Assembly (NCBI GenBank): GCA_030612345.1
Contig: JAUWOB010000054.1
Span: 1-6,685 of the forward strand
Source: Dehalococcoidia bacterium
GTDB taxonomy: Bacteria > Chloroflexota > Dehalococcoidia > GIF9 > AB-539-J10
DNA: 6,685 bases
Reading direction: 5' to 3'
Shown: positions 1 to 5,402 of the stretch, one piece after another
Layout of the letters: each line of letters begins with the position of its first letter
How positions within the stretch are numbered: position 1 is the first letter of the stretch
Notes under the pieces: generated by a model
What the model saw: the letters and a program-made list of their open reading frames with translations, nothing else
Told to the model about the DNA's origin: nothing
The model's database searches: none
Position numbers and translations under genes: made by a program

Positions 1-786
1 GCCGAAAGCAAGTACACCATTGCCTTAACAGGGGCAGGCATGTCCACCGAGTCGGGCATACCTGATTTCAGGGGACCAAAGGGCATCTGGACCACGAATA
101 AAGAGGCAGAGGCTAAGGCTTACCAGAGATACGAGCTTTTCGTGAGCAACCCCAGGGCCTACTGGGAGGAAATGCTGGGGTTTCAGGGGACATACGGGAC
201 GTTTTATGAACAAATCAGGCAGGCTAAGCCAAATCCGGGTCACTATGCTCTGGCGGAGCTCGAAGCTCTGGGGATACTGAAATGCGTGATCACGCAAAAC
301 ATTGATGGTCTACATAAAAAGGCGGGGAGCAAGAGGGTTCTGGGATATCACGGCAGCGTCCATGTGCTGAGATGTCTTTCTTGCTGCTCAAGATTTGCCA
401 GGGAGGAAGTTTCCCTGACCGAACTCCCGCCTCACTGCCAGTGTGGTGCCGCCCTGAAATCTGATGTGGTCCATTTCAAGGAACCAATACCTCTAGACGT
501 TATGAGGGAGTCGGAAAGACAAGCTTCGAGATGTGACTTGACGCTTGTCTGCGGAACATCAGCAGTGGTTTATCCCTTTGCCGATCTGCCTAGGATGGCG
601 AGGTTCCCTTCGCGCAGATTAGTCGCGGACCTGGATGTAATAGCGCATAAGGCTAGTGTAGAGATAATAGAGGTGAATGCAGACCCTACGCCGCTCACTC
701 ACGAAGGTGTATCAGATTATCTGATTCGGGGCAAGACAGGAGAGATATTGCCCAGGATATGTGAGTTTCTGCATCACTCGCTTTAG
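1..786 (+). CDS. Sir2-family NAD-dependent protein deacylase (sirtuin), 5' truncated by the window edge
   Basis: The reading frame is open from base 1, and 261 residues are visible (numbered from base 1). Sirtuins remove acyl groups from protein lysines, consuming NAD and releasing nicotinamide and O-acyl-ADP-ribose. The NAD-binding motif GAGMSTESGIPDFRG is at residues 11-25, TQNIDGLH at 98-105, and the general-base His is H117 in YHGS. A zinc site is likely from C125, C128, C146 and C148 (CxxC then CxC). GTS (185-187) and the nucleotide-binding N226/D228 (EVNADPTPLT) follow. The Met at base 40 lies inside the GAGMS motif, so it cannot be the true start; perhaps 10-20 residues are off the left edge. 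Odd points: the peptide-binding FGE motif reads FKE (159-161), and about 17 extra residues (202-218) lie between the GTS motif and EVNADPT. Its last 75 bp overlap the convergent NAD salvage gene. Family assignment is secure; the acyl specificity is unknown. Confidence 0.95.
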   Translation, partial: AESKYTIALTGAGMSTESGIPDFRGPKGIWTTNKEAEAKAYQRYELFVSNPRAYWEEMLGFQGTYGTFYEQIRQAKPNPGHYALAELEALGILKCVITQNIDGLHKKAGSKRVLGYHGSVHVLRCLSCCSRFAREEVSLTELPPHCQCGAALKSDVVHFKEPIPLDVMRESERQASRCDLTLVCGTSAVVYPFADLPRMARFPSRRLVADLDVIAHKASVEIIEVNADPTPLTHEGVSDYLIRGKTGEILPRICEFLHHSL

Positions 787-2295
787 CCTGGGGTTGGGGG
801 TGATGCCGGGAGTTCTGCCTCTCTTGGCGATGGGCTTGCCGTCCACTTCGTGAAGATCGGCGGTAAAGTCAATGGGCCTGGCGTCGCTTATGTAGCTGCC
901 GACAGCAAAAACATCAACAGGTGCCCCTTCGTGGATGAAATACCTGATGCGTTCGGGGTCACGCCCGCCGCTGACAACTATCTTCACATCCTTGAATCCC
1001 TCGAGGTCCAGCCAGGCTCTAACCTCCTTGACCAGGTCGGCGGTAACTCGACCTCTCTCTGACGGCGTATCTAATCTGACGCCCTGTAGCTTGCCCTTCA
1101 TCGCTTTGGCCACAGTCACGCTTTCTCTCACCTCGTCCTCAAAAGTATCCACCAGAGCGATGCGCGGTATCCCTGGAGGCATATGCCTGTCAAAAGCAAG
1201 AGCGGCCTTGGTCGTGCTGTCCATGATGATGATGAGGGCGTGAGGGATAGTCCCTGTGGGTTGGAGGCCGGCAAGCTTTGCCCCGGCAGTACTGGCACAG
1301 CCAGTGCAGCCTCCGACTATGGCGGAGTACTCCATAATGCCGACCACCGAGGGGTGGACATGGCGAGCCCCGAAACTGATGACGGGAATGCCTTGCGCAG
1401 CATCAACACATTCCCGGGCAGCGCTGGCCCAGCCGCTGCAATGGGAGAGCATGCCCAGATAAGTTGTTTCATAGGTTCCATAACTTTGATAGGGGGCTTT
1501 TATGCGCAACACCACTTCTTTTCTCTCGAAGGACTCGCCTTGAGATAAAGCCCACACCTCACGGGTGTGCTCAGGCAGGACTTCCGCGAGCAGAGCTTTA
1601 GCCTCCTCTATGCCACACAGAATACCGGCGCGGCGAGGGAATACCTCCATAGTTGCGACTGGATCAATGCCCTCTTTTTTCAATATTTCCACCGTGCGTG
1701 GAAAATAGATGTCGGCGGTTTCTCCACTCAACCATGAATCGCGAATCTCGAAAAGAGGCGCGGGAACCTTGACTAGGGGTTTGACGAGCCTGGCTCCCAA
1801 CACCTTCTCCATATAGTCCAGGGCAAAGGAGTGGGCCTTTCTATCGAAGGAAGCAACACAATCAACAGGGACCTCAACTTCGTAGCCTCTATTTCTGGCA
1901 TCAGCTACTGCCTGTAGAACACAGATATGTGTGGTGACGCCGCAGATGGCTATCGTTTCGGGCCTGATTGTCTCCAGTCTCTTGTCCAGGACAGTGCCGT
2001 AGAAACTGCTGAAGGTTCTCTTCGGGATTATCTCACCCGGATACTGCGAAAGCTCAGGTATAAGTTCAGCTTCCTCAGTACCTTCAATGCAATGGGCCGG
2101 GAACATTCTGAACTCCGGGGCGTCGGGCACATGGCGGTCACATGCATAGAAGATTTTCGAGCCGTGGCTTAGCTCTCGCTCCAGCAGTTTTTGGATACCG
2201 GGTATGATCTTACGCGCCTCGCTGCCGCAATAAAGCGGATAACCTTCCTCGAGGAAGCCGCGTAACATGTCCGATACGATTACGACTCTGGCCAT
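712..2295 (-). CDS. Bifunctional fusion: nicotinamidase (N-terminal) + nicotinate phosphoribosyltransferase (C-terminal)
   Basis: This is one uninterrupted 527-residue frame. Residues 1-177 are an isochorismatase-fold nicotinamidase: catalytic triad D9, K92 and C125 (GVTTHIC), and likely metal ligands D53, H55 and H68 (PAHCIEGT). Residues 178-527 resemble the short Thermoplasma-type nicotinate phosphoribosyltransferase: FGARHVHP (308-315), GTIPHALI (348-355), GVRLDTPSERG (405-415), SGGRDPE and FAVGSYISDARP. Together the halves would convert nicotinamide to nicotinate and then, with PRPP, to nicotinate mononucleotide. The ATG at 2295 is chosen because residue 2 onward aligns with the usual nicotinamidase start and GGTGA precedes it by 4 nt; an upstream TTG at 2346 would add 17 residues overlapping the previous gene. 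Its start lies 4 nt after that gene's TGA. The C-terminal tail after NPRLKRVMQ looks like an extension and lies in the overlap with the sirtuin gene. Both activities are inferred from motifs. Confidence 0.93.
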   Translation of the reverse strand: MARVVIVSDMLRGFLEEGYPLYCGSEARKIIPGIQKLLERELSHGSKIFYACDRHVPDAPEFRMFPAHCIEGTEEAELIPELSQYPGEIIPKRTFSSFYGTVLDKRLETIRPETIAICGVTTHICVLQAVADARNRGYEVEVPVDCVASFDRKAHSFALDYMEKVLGARLVKPLVKVPAPLFEIRDSWLSGETADIYFPRTVEILKKEGIDPVATMEVFPRRAGILCGIEEAKALLAEVLPEHTREVWALSQGESFERKEVVLRIKAPYQSYGTYETTYLGMLSHCSGWASAARECVDAAQGIPVISFGARHVHPSVVGIMEYSAIVGGCTGCASTAGAKLAGLQPTGTIPHALIIIMDSTTKAALAFDRHMPPGIPRIALVDTFEDEVRESVTVAKAMKGKLQGVRLDTPSERGRVTADLVKEVRAWLDLEGFKDVKIVVSGGRDPERIRYFIHEGAPVDVFAVGSYISDARPIDFTADLHEVDGKPIAKRGRTPGITPNPRLKRVMQKLTYPGQYLSCLAPNQII

Positions 2296-2299
2296 GGCA

Positions 2300-2304
2300 T
2301 CACC
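2300..2304 (-). promoter_or_regulatory. Ribosome binding site for the nicotinamidase-NAPRTase fusion
   Basis: Read on the minus strand, GGTGA lies 4 nt before the ATG at 2295. It contains the TGA stop codon of the upstream 106-residue gene. This supports the 2295 start and suggests translational coupling. The match to the anti-Shine-Dalgarno sequence is only moderate. Confidence 0.5.
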
Positions 2305-2620
2305 AATGATCGGGCTCCGGCCTATAGTTCTTCTGTAGGAGGGCAATGTATTCTTCTAACAAAGAGGCTGCCTCTATGAAGTCCGCTCTCATCAAGCCCT
2401 CCAGAGTGTCCTGGAGCATCCTTAGTTCGCCGTCGATCTGTGAGGCCAGATTACAGGTGTTGCCGCAGCAAGAACCCCACTCTGCCCTTGCCAGGTGAGA
2501 TTCCTTTATCCTTATCATGCTCTCTAGATCGGCAATACACTGCGCCTTCTTCTCCGGGTCAGCTATCTTCTCCCTGAGTGACATAACGCTCCTCATAGCC
2601 TCCCTACTGACCATCAGCAT
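2300..2620 (-). CDS. Hypothetical small helical protein with a CC-x3-C cluster
   Basis: I do not recognise this 106-residue protein. It is rich in Glu, Leu, Met, Arg and Ala and looks almost wholly alpha-helical. Likely helices are at about 5-20, 22-47, 58-78 and 80-98, suggesting a helical bundle or paired hairpins. A Gly/Cys-containing turn at 48-57 (WGSCCGNTCN) interrupts it. Cysteines are C28, C51, C52 and C56, so metal binding or a disulfide is possible, but no known motif is matched. There is no signal peptide or membrane segment, so it is probably cytoplasmic. The ATG at 2620 has a strong GGAGGTGA ribosome binding site, which argues that it is a real gene. Its TGA lies 4 nt before the start of the nicotinamidase-NAPRTase fusion, so the two are probably co-translated. 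A structural or regulatory partner of NAD salvage is one guess, based on position alone. Confidence 0.8.
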   Translation of the reverse strand: MLMVSREAMRSVMSLREKIADPEKKAQCIADLESMIRIKESHLARAEWGSCCGNTCNLASQIDGELRMLQDTLEGLMRADFIEAASLLEEYIALLQKNYRPEPDHW

Positions 2621-2623
2621 TTC

Positions 2624-2631
2624 TCACCTCC
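2624..2631 (-). promoter_or_regulatory. Strong ribosome binding site for the 106-residue hypothetical gene
   Basis: On the minus strand the sequence GGAGGTGA precedes the ATG at 2620, with 6 nt between GGAGG and the start codon. The spacing favours the Met at 2620 over the in-frame Met two codons later, where the gap would be 12 nt. It is the best ribosome binding site in the window for a gene not directly joined to an upstream one. Confidence 0.75.
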
Positions 2632-2640
2632 CACATGGAA

Positions 2641-2785
2641 ACCCTAAATCCTAATATCTAAATCCTAGGCAAATTCCAAATCCTGATTTCAAGTTCAAGA
2701 GGCTCGCATTTCGGACCTGCAGTTCTGAGCTTTGATACGAAATCCAAATCCCTAGAGTTTGGGATTTGGAGCCTAGTGCTTCGTG
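2641..2785. repeat. Degenerate palindromic intergenic repeat based on TAAATCC / TCCAAATCC
   Basis: This AT-rich stretch between purH and the hypothetical gene differs in composition from its GC-richer neighbours. CTAAATCCTA occurs twice (2644-2653 and 2658-2667), 14 nt apart. CTAGGC-aaat-TCCAAATCC at 2665-2683 is the reverse complement of GGATTTGGAGCCTAG at 2762-2776 apart from a 4-nt bulge, giving a long-range inverted repeat. A second, local hairpin shares the right arm (2743-2770). The style recalls TAAATCC-type interspersed palindromic repeats found between genes in many uncultured bacterial genomes; that link is from memory and untested. No open frame of note occupies it. Confidence 0.6.
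2743..2770 (-). terminator. Perfect 10-bp hairpin downstream of purH, possible weak terminator
   Basis: TCCAAATCCC (2743-2752) and GGGATTTGGA (2761-2770) are exact reverse complements around an 8-nt loop. On the minus strand the hairpin starts 24 nt after the purH stop codon and is followed by TTTCGTATC, a poor T-tract. It could attenuate read-through from the purine genes into the downstream genes or stabilise the mRNA 3' end. It also lies within the intergenic repeat and may have no role of its own. Confidence 0.35.
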
Positions 2786-2794
2786 TTTGCCCTT

Positions 2795-4336
2795 TCAGTG
2801 CCTGAAGTGGCGAACGCCAGTGAGTACCATGGCTACATTATGCCTGTTGGCCAACTCGATTACCTCTGCATCTCTTACGGAGCCACCGGGCTGGATGATG
2901 GCGGTAACCCCGCCCTTAATGGCAAGTTCGGGGCCGTCAGTGAAGGGGAAGAAGGCGTCTGAGGCCAGCACGCTGCCTTTGGCCCGATCACCGGCTCTTT
3001 TCAAAGCCAGCTCTACGCTCACCCCCCGGCTTGGGTGTCCGGCACCCCTGCCCAGCAGAGCATTATCCCTGGCGATAGCTATGGCATTGGATTTTATGCC
3101 TTTAACCGCTTTCCAGGCAAAGAGCAGGTCCGATAACTCGGCATCTGTAGGCTGGCGACTGGTTACCACGCGCGGGCTGAGCTCTGGTTCGGTCAAAGTG
3201 TCCGGCGTTTGCGCCAGAAAGCCGCCCCTGACCTGGCGAAAATCGAGGAGCAGATCAGAAGGCGAGGAACGATTATAAGGAGCAACTCTGATAAGGCGCA
3301 GGCTCTCCTTTCGTGTTAGTAATTCCAGCGTTTCCTTGACATAGTCCGGAGCAGCAACGGCGTCGTAATGGGTCTTATCTATCTCTCGAGCGGTAGACAG
3401 GTCAAGAGTTCGGTTGCTAGCCACTATGCCGCCGAAGGCGGCGATAGGGTCACCAGCCAGGGCGCGCTTATAAGCCTCGGCCAGATCATCATGGGAGGCG
3501 AGTCCGCAGGGATTAGTGTGCTTCATTATGGCAATGGTGGGAGAACTGAAGTCGGCCAGCAAGTTCAGAGCAGCATCCAGATCGAGGAGATTGTTGAAGG
3601 AGATCTCGGGTCCGCCCAGCTGTTCCAGGGCTGCCAGACTGTCTTGCCTTTGTCTCACCCCGATAGATCGGGGTTCAAGGTAAAAGGCAGCTTGCTGATG
3701 AGGATTCTCCCCGTAGCGGAGCCCCCGGGCTTTCTTCAGGGCGATGGTCATATCTTCGGGGAAGGCTTCCTCGCTCAGGTATTGAGCGATGGCTGTATCA
3801 TAGAGAGCGACATGCTGGAACGCTTTGCGGGCCAGTCTTCTCCTATACTCTGAATCTATGCTGCCCTGGCGGAGCTTCTGGAGGATTGCGCCGTAATCGC
3901 GTGGATCGACTACTACCAGTACGGAGGGGAAGTTCTTGGCTGCGGAGCGAAGCATTGTTGGTCCGCCGATATCGATGTTCTCTAGCGCCTCGTCTAAGGA
4001 GACTTCGGCCTTGCTTACTGTTTCCACAAAGGGATAGAGGTTCACCACCACCATGTCAATCGGTTCGATGTGGTTCTGTGTTAGCTCCGATAGATGCCGG
4101 GGAAGGTCCCGTCGGGCTAAGATGCCACCATGCACCGCGGGGTGTAACGTCTTCACCCGGCCGTCGAGGATCTCCGGAAAGCCGGTGAGCTCCGAGATAC
4201 TGTGCACTGCCACTCCAGCGGCCTCCAGGGACTTCTTGGTCCCACCGGTACTGAATATCTCAACATGCAGGTCTTTCAGACCTCGAGCAAGATCGACGAC
4301 ACCCGATTTATCCGATACACTAACTACGGCGCGCAC
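2795..4336 (-). CDS. purH: Bifunctional AICAR formyltransferase / IMP cyclohydrolase
   Basis: The 513-residue length is normal for PurH. It performs the last two steps of IMP synthesis: formylation of AICAR with 10-formyl-tetrahydrofolate, then ring closure to IMP. The N-terminal cyclohydrolase (MGS-like) domain, about 1-195, shows SVSDKSG, FSTGGTKK (28-35), TGFPEILDGRVKTLHPAVHGGI (51-72) and DIGGPTMLRSAAKN (122-135). The C-terminal transformylase shows LRYGENPHQ (206-214), the catalytic Lys-His pair in KHTNPCG (272-278), FGGIVASN, GGFLAQTPD, VKGIKSNAIAIA, SDAFFPF (459-465) and QPGGSVRDAEVIE. The GTG start at 4336 is chosen because AAGGAGG precedes it by 4 nt and MRAVVSVSDKSG is the family's typical beginning. 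It lies 10 nt after purM. Odd points: GAGHPSRG (431-438) has His where the family usually has Gln, and a short stretch after residue 222 is encoded by an 18-bp palindrome. Confidence 0.98.
   Translation of the reverse strand: MRAVVSVSDKSGVVDLARGLKDLHVEIFSTGGTKKSLEAAGVAVHSISELTGFPEILDGRVKTLHPAVHGGILARRDLPRHLSELTQNHIEPIDMVVVNLYPFVETVSKAEVSLDEALENIDIGGPTMLRSAAKNFPSVLVVVDPRDYGAILQKLRQGSIDSEYRRRLARKAFQHVALYDTAIAQYLSEEAFPEDMTIALKKARGLRYGENPHQQAAFYLEPRSIGVRQRQDSLAALEQLGGPEISFNNLLDLDAALNLLADFSSPTIAIMKHTNPCGLASHDDLAEAYKRALAGDPIAAFGGIVASNRTLDLSTAREIDKTHYDAVAAPDYVKETLELLTRKESLRLIRVAPYNRSSPSDLLLDFRQVRGGFLAQTPDTLTEPELSPRVVTSRQPTDAELSDLLFAWKAVKGIKSNAIAIARDNALLGRGAGHPSRGVSVELALKRAGDRAKGSVLASDAFFPFTDGPELAIKGGVTAIIQPGGSVRDAEVIELANRHNVAMVLTGVRHFRH
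3657..3674. repeat. 18-bp palindrome inside purH (8-bp arms, 2-nt centre)
   Basis: The sequence ACCCCGATAGATCGGGGT has perfect 8-bp arms around a central AG. On the purH strand it encodes part of EPRSIGVRQRQ, at residues about 221-227, between the conserved NPHQQAAFY and SLAALEQLGGPEISFNN blocks. This joint usually varies in length in PurH, so extra sequence is tolerated there. It may be a small repeat inserted in frame, or chance. No second copy was found elsewhere in this window. Confidence 0.55.
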
Positions 4337-4340
4337 AGAG

Positions 4341-4347
4341 CCTCCTT
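4341..4347 (-). promoter_or_regulatory. Ribosome binding site of purH overlapping the purM stop codon
   Basis: On the minus strand the junction reads TGAAGGAGG-CTCT-GTG. The purM stop TGA (4349-4347) shares its last base with AAGGAGG, 4 nt before the purH GTG at 4336. This decides the GTG start and implies translational coupling of purM and purH. Confidence 0.8.
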
Positions 4348-5402
4348 CAATCTATTATTACTCGTTCCTCACCCCGTGCCTTGATTATCTCCCCGATAAT
4401 CTTAGCCTGGGGCAAGGTACTGGCAACCTTGGCCACCTGCTGCGCTGCACAAACGATAGTCATGCCCATCCCCATGTTGAACACCTGGTACATCTCCTCT
4501 TCTCCTATGTTGCCGGTTCTCCGGATGAGTTTGAATATAGGAGGTATGTGCCAGGAATCCTTATGCAGATGAGCGGCTAGGCCTTGAGGCAGGACGCGGG
4601 GTATGTTGCCCGCAAAGCCTCCACCGGTAATGTGAGCCATTCCTTTAATCAGCGGCAGGGCTGGCTTAAGTTGCGGATAGTAGCAGCGGTGGGCCTCCAG
4701 AAGTTCTTCACCGAGGCTCCTTTCTAGTTCAGGATGAAATCCGTTCAAGCACGAGGGGTTAGCGTCTATATCAAAGACTCTTCTCACCAACGAATAACCA
4801 TTGGTGTGCAAGCCGGATGAAGGCAGGCCGAGGATGACATCATCGGGAATAATGGAACTGCCGTTGATGATGTTCTTCCTTTCTACCACTCCCACAATGA
4901 AACCTACCAGGTCGTAGTCTGTCTGAGAGTACACGCCGGGCATCTCGGCGGTCTCACCGCCAATCAGTGAGCAGCCGACTTCCCGGCAGGCCTGCACTAT
5001 GCCCGAGATGACAGCTTCCACTTGCTTAGGTTTGAGTTTGCCCATGGCAATGTAGTCGAGGAAGAAAAGGGGCTCCGCCCCGCAACAAAGGATATCGTTC
5101 ACACAGTGGTTGAGGATGTCGATGCCCACGGTATCATGCTTGTCCAGAAGCGAGGCTATTCTGAGCTTGGTGCCCACCCCATCAACGCTGGAGACCAAGA
5201 CCGGCTCATCATATTGCTTGAGCTGGAACATACTGCCGAAGAGCCCTGAACCGAGGACTTCGGGTCCGAAAGTGGTTCTGGCTTGCTGTCCGAGTGTTGT
5301 CTTTACCTGATCGGCAAGATGGATGTCTACACCAGCGAGAGCATAGGCCGTCTTGCCAGCCCTGGTCCTGTCGGGGCCGGTTCTTCTAGAGGCGGATTTC
5401 AC
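4347..5402 (-). CDS. purM: Phosphoribosylformylglycinamidine cyclo-ligase (AIR synthetase)
   Basis: PurM closes the imidazole ring with ATP, turning FGAM into aminoimidazole ribonucleotide, step five of purine synthesis in the cytoplasm. The 351-residue length is normal. Family blocks occur in order: YALAGVDI (20-27), GSGLFGSMFQL (51-61), VSSVDGVGTKLRIA (70-83, the ATP/metal-binding loop), TVGIDILNHCVNDILCCGAEPLFFLDYIA (91-119), GCSLIGGETAEMPGVY (143-158), LPSSGLHTNGYSLVRRV (193-209), ITGGGFAGNIPRVLP (258-272) and FNMGMGM (308-314). The GTG at 5402 is chosen because AGGAGG precedes it by 6 nt. It gives a basic leader of about 18 residues (KSASRRTGPDRTRAGK) ahead of the usual beginning of the fold, with no closer start codon that would fit. 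The gene overlaps the end of purF by 17 bp and is followed after 10 nt by purH. No purN lies between purM and purH. Confidence 0.98.
   Translation of the reverse strand: MKSASRRTGPDRTRAGKTAYALAGVDIHLADQVKTTLGQQARTTFGPEVLGSGLFGSMFQLKQYDEPVLVSSVDGVGTKLRIASLLDKHDTVGIDILNHCVNDILCCGAEPLFFLDYIAMGKLKPKQVEAVISGIVQACREVGCSLIGGETAEMPGVYSQTDYDLVGFIVGVVERKNIINGSSIIPDDVILGLPSSGLHTNGYSLVRRVFDIDANPSCLNGFHPELERSLGEELLEAHRCYYPQLKPALPLIKGMAHITGGGFAGNIPRVLPQGLAAHLHKDSWHIPPIFKLIRRTGNIGEEEMYQVFNMGMGMTIVCAAQQVAKVASTLPQAKIIGEIIKARGEERVIID

Noticed and set aside
40..42. ATG at 40 as the sirtuin start codon
   Set aside because: It encodes the Met within the GAGMS NAD-binding motif, and the upstream in-frame residues (YTIALTGAG) match the sirtuin first strand, so the gene starts off the left edge.
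2293..2346. Longer form of the nicotinamidase-NAPRTase starting at 2346
   Set aside because: The codon there is TTG, the extra 17 residues do not resemble the family, and they overlap the upstream gene; the ATG at 2295 has a ribosome binding site and a family-typical beginning.
2641..2700. Possible sigma-70 promoter for the hypothetical gene (TTGAAC/TTGGAA with TAGATA or TATTAG on the minus strand)
   Set aside because: Several weak and mutually exclusive boxes are present in AT-rich repeat sequence; none has both good boxes and good spacing, so I could not support a specific promoter.
2766..3853. Plus-strand open frames of up to 170 codons opposite purH
   Set aside because: They are antisense to a strongly conserved gene, lack recognisable domains, and their composition follows from purH codon use.
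5069..5081. GGGGC-TCC-GCCCC hairpin inside purM
   Set aside because: It encodes the conserved CGAEPLFF block, so the short symmetry is explained by codon choice.
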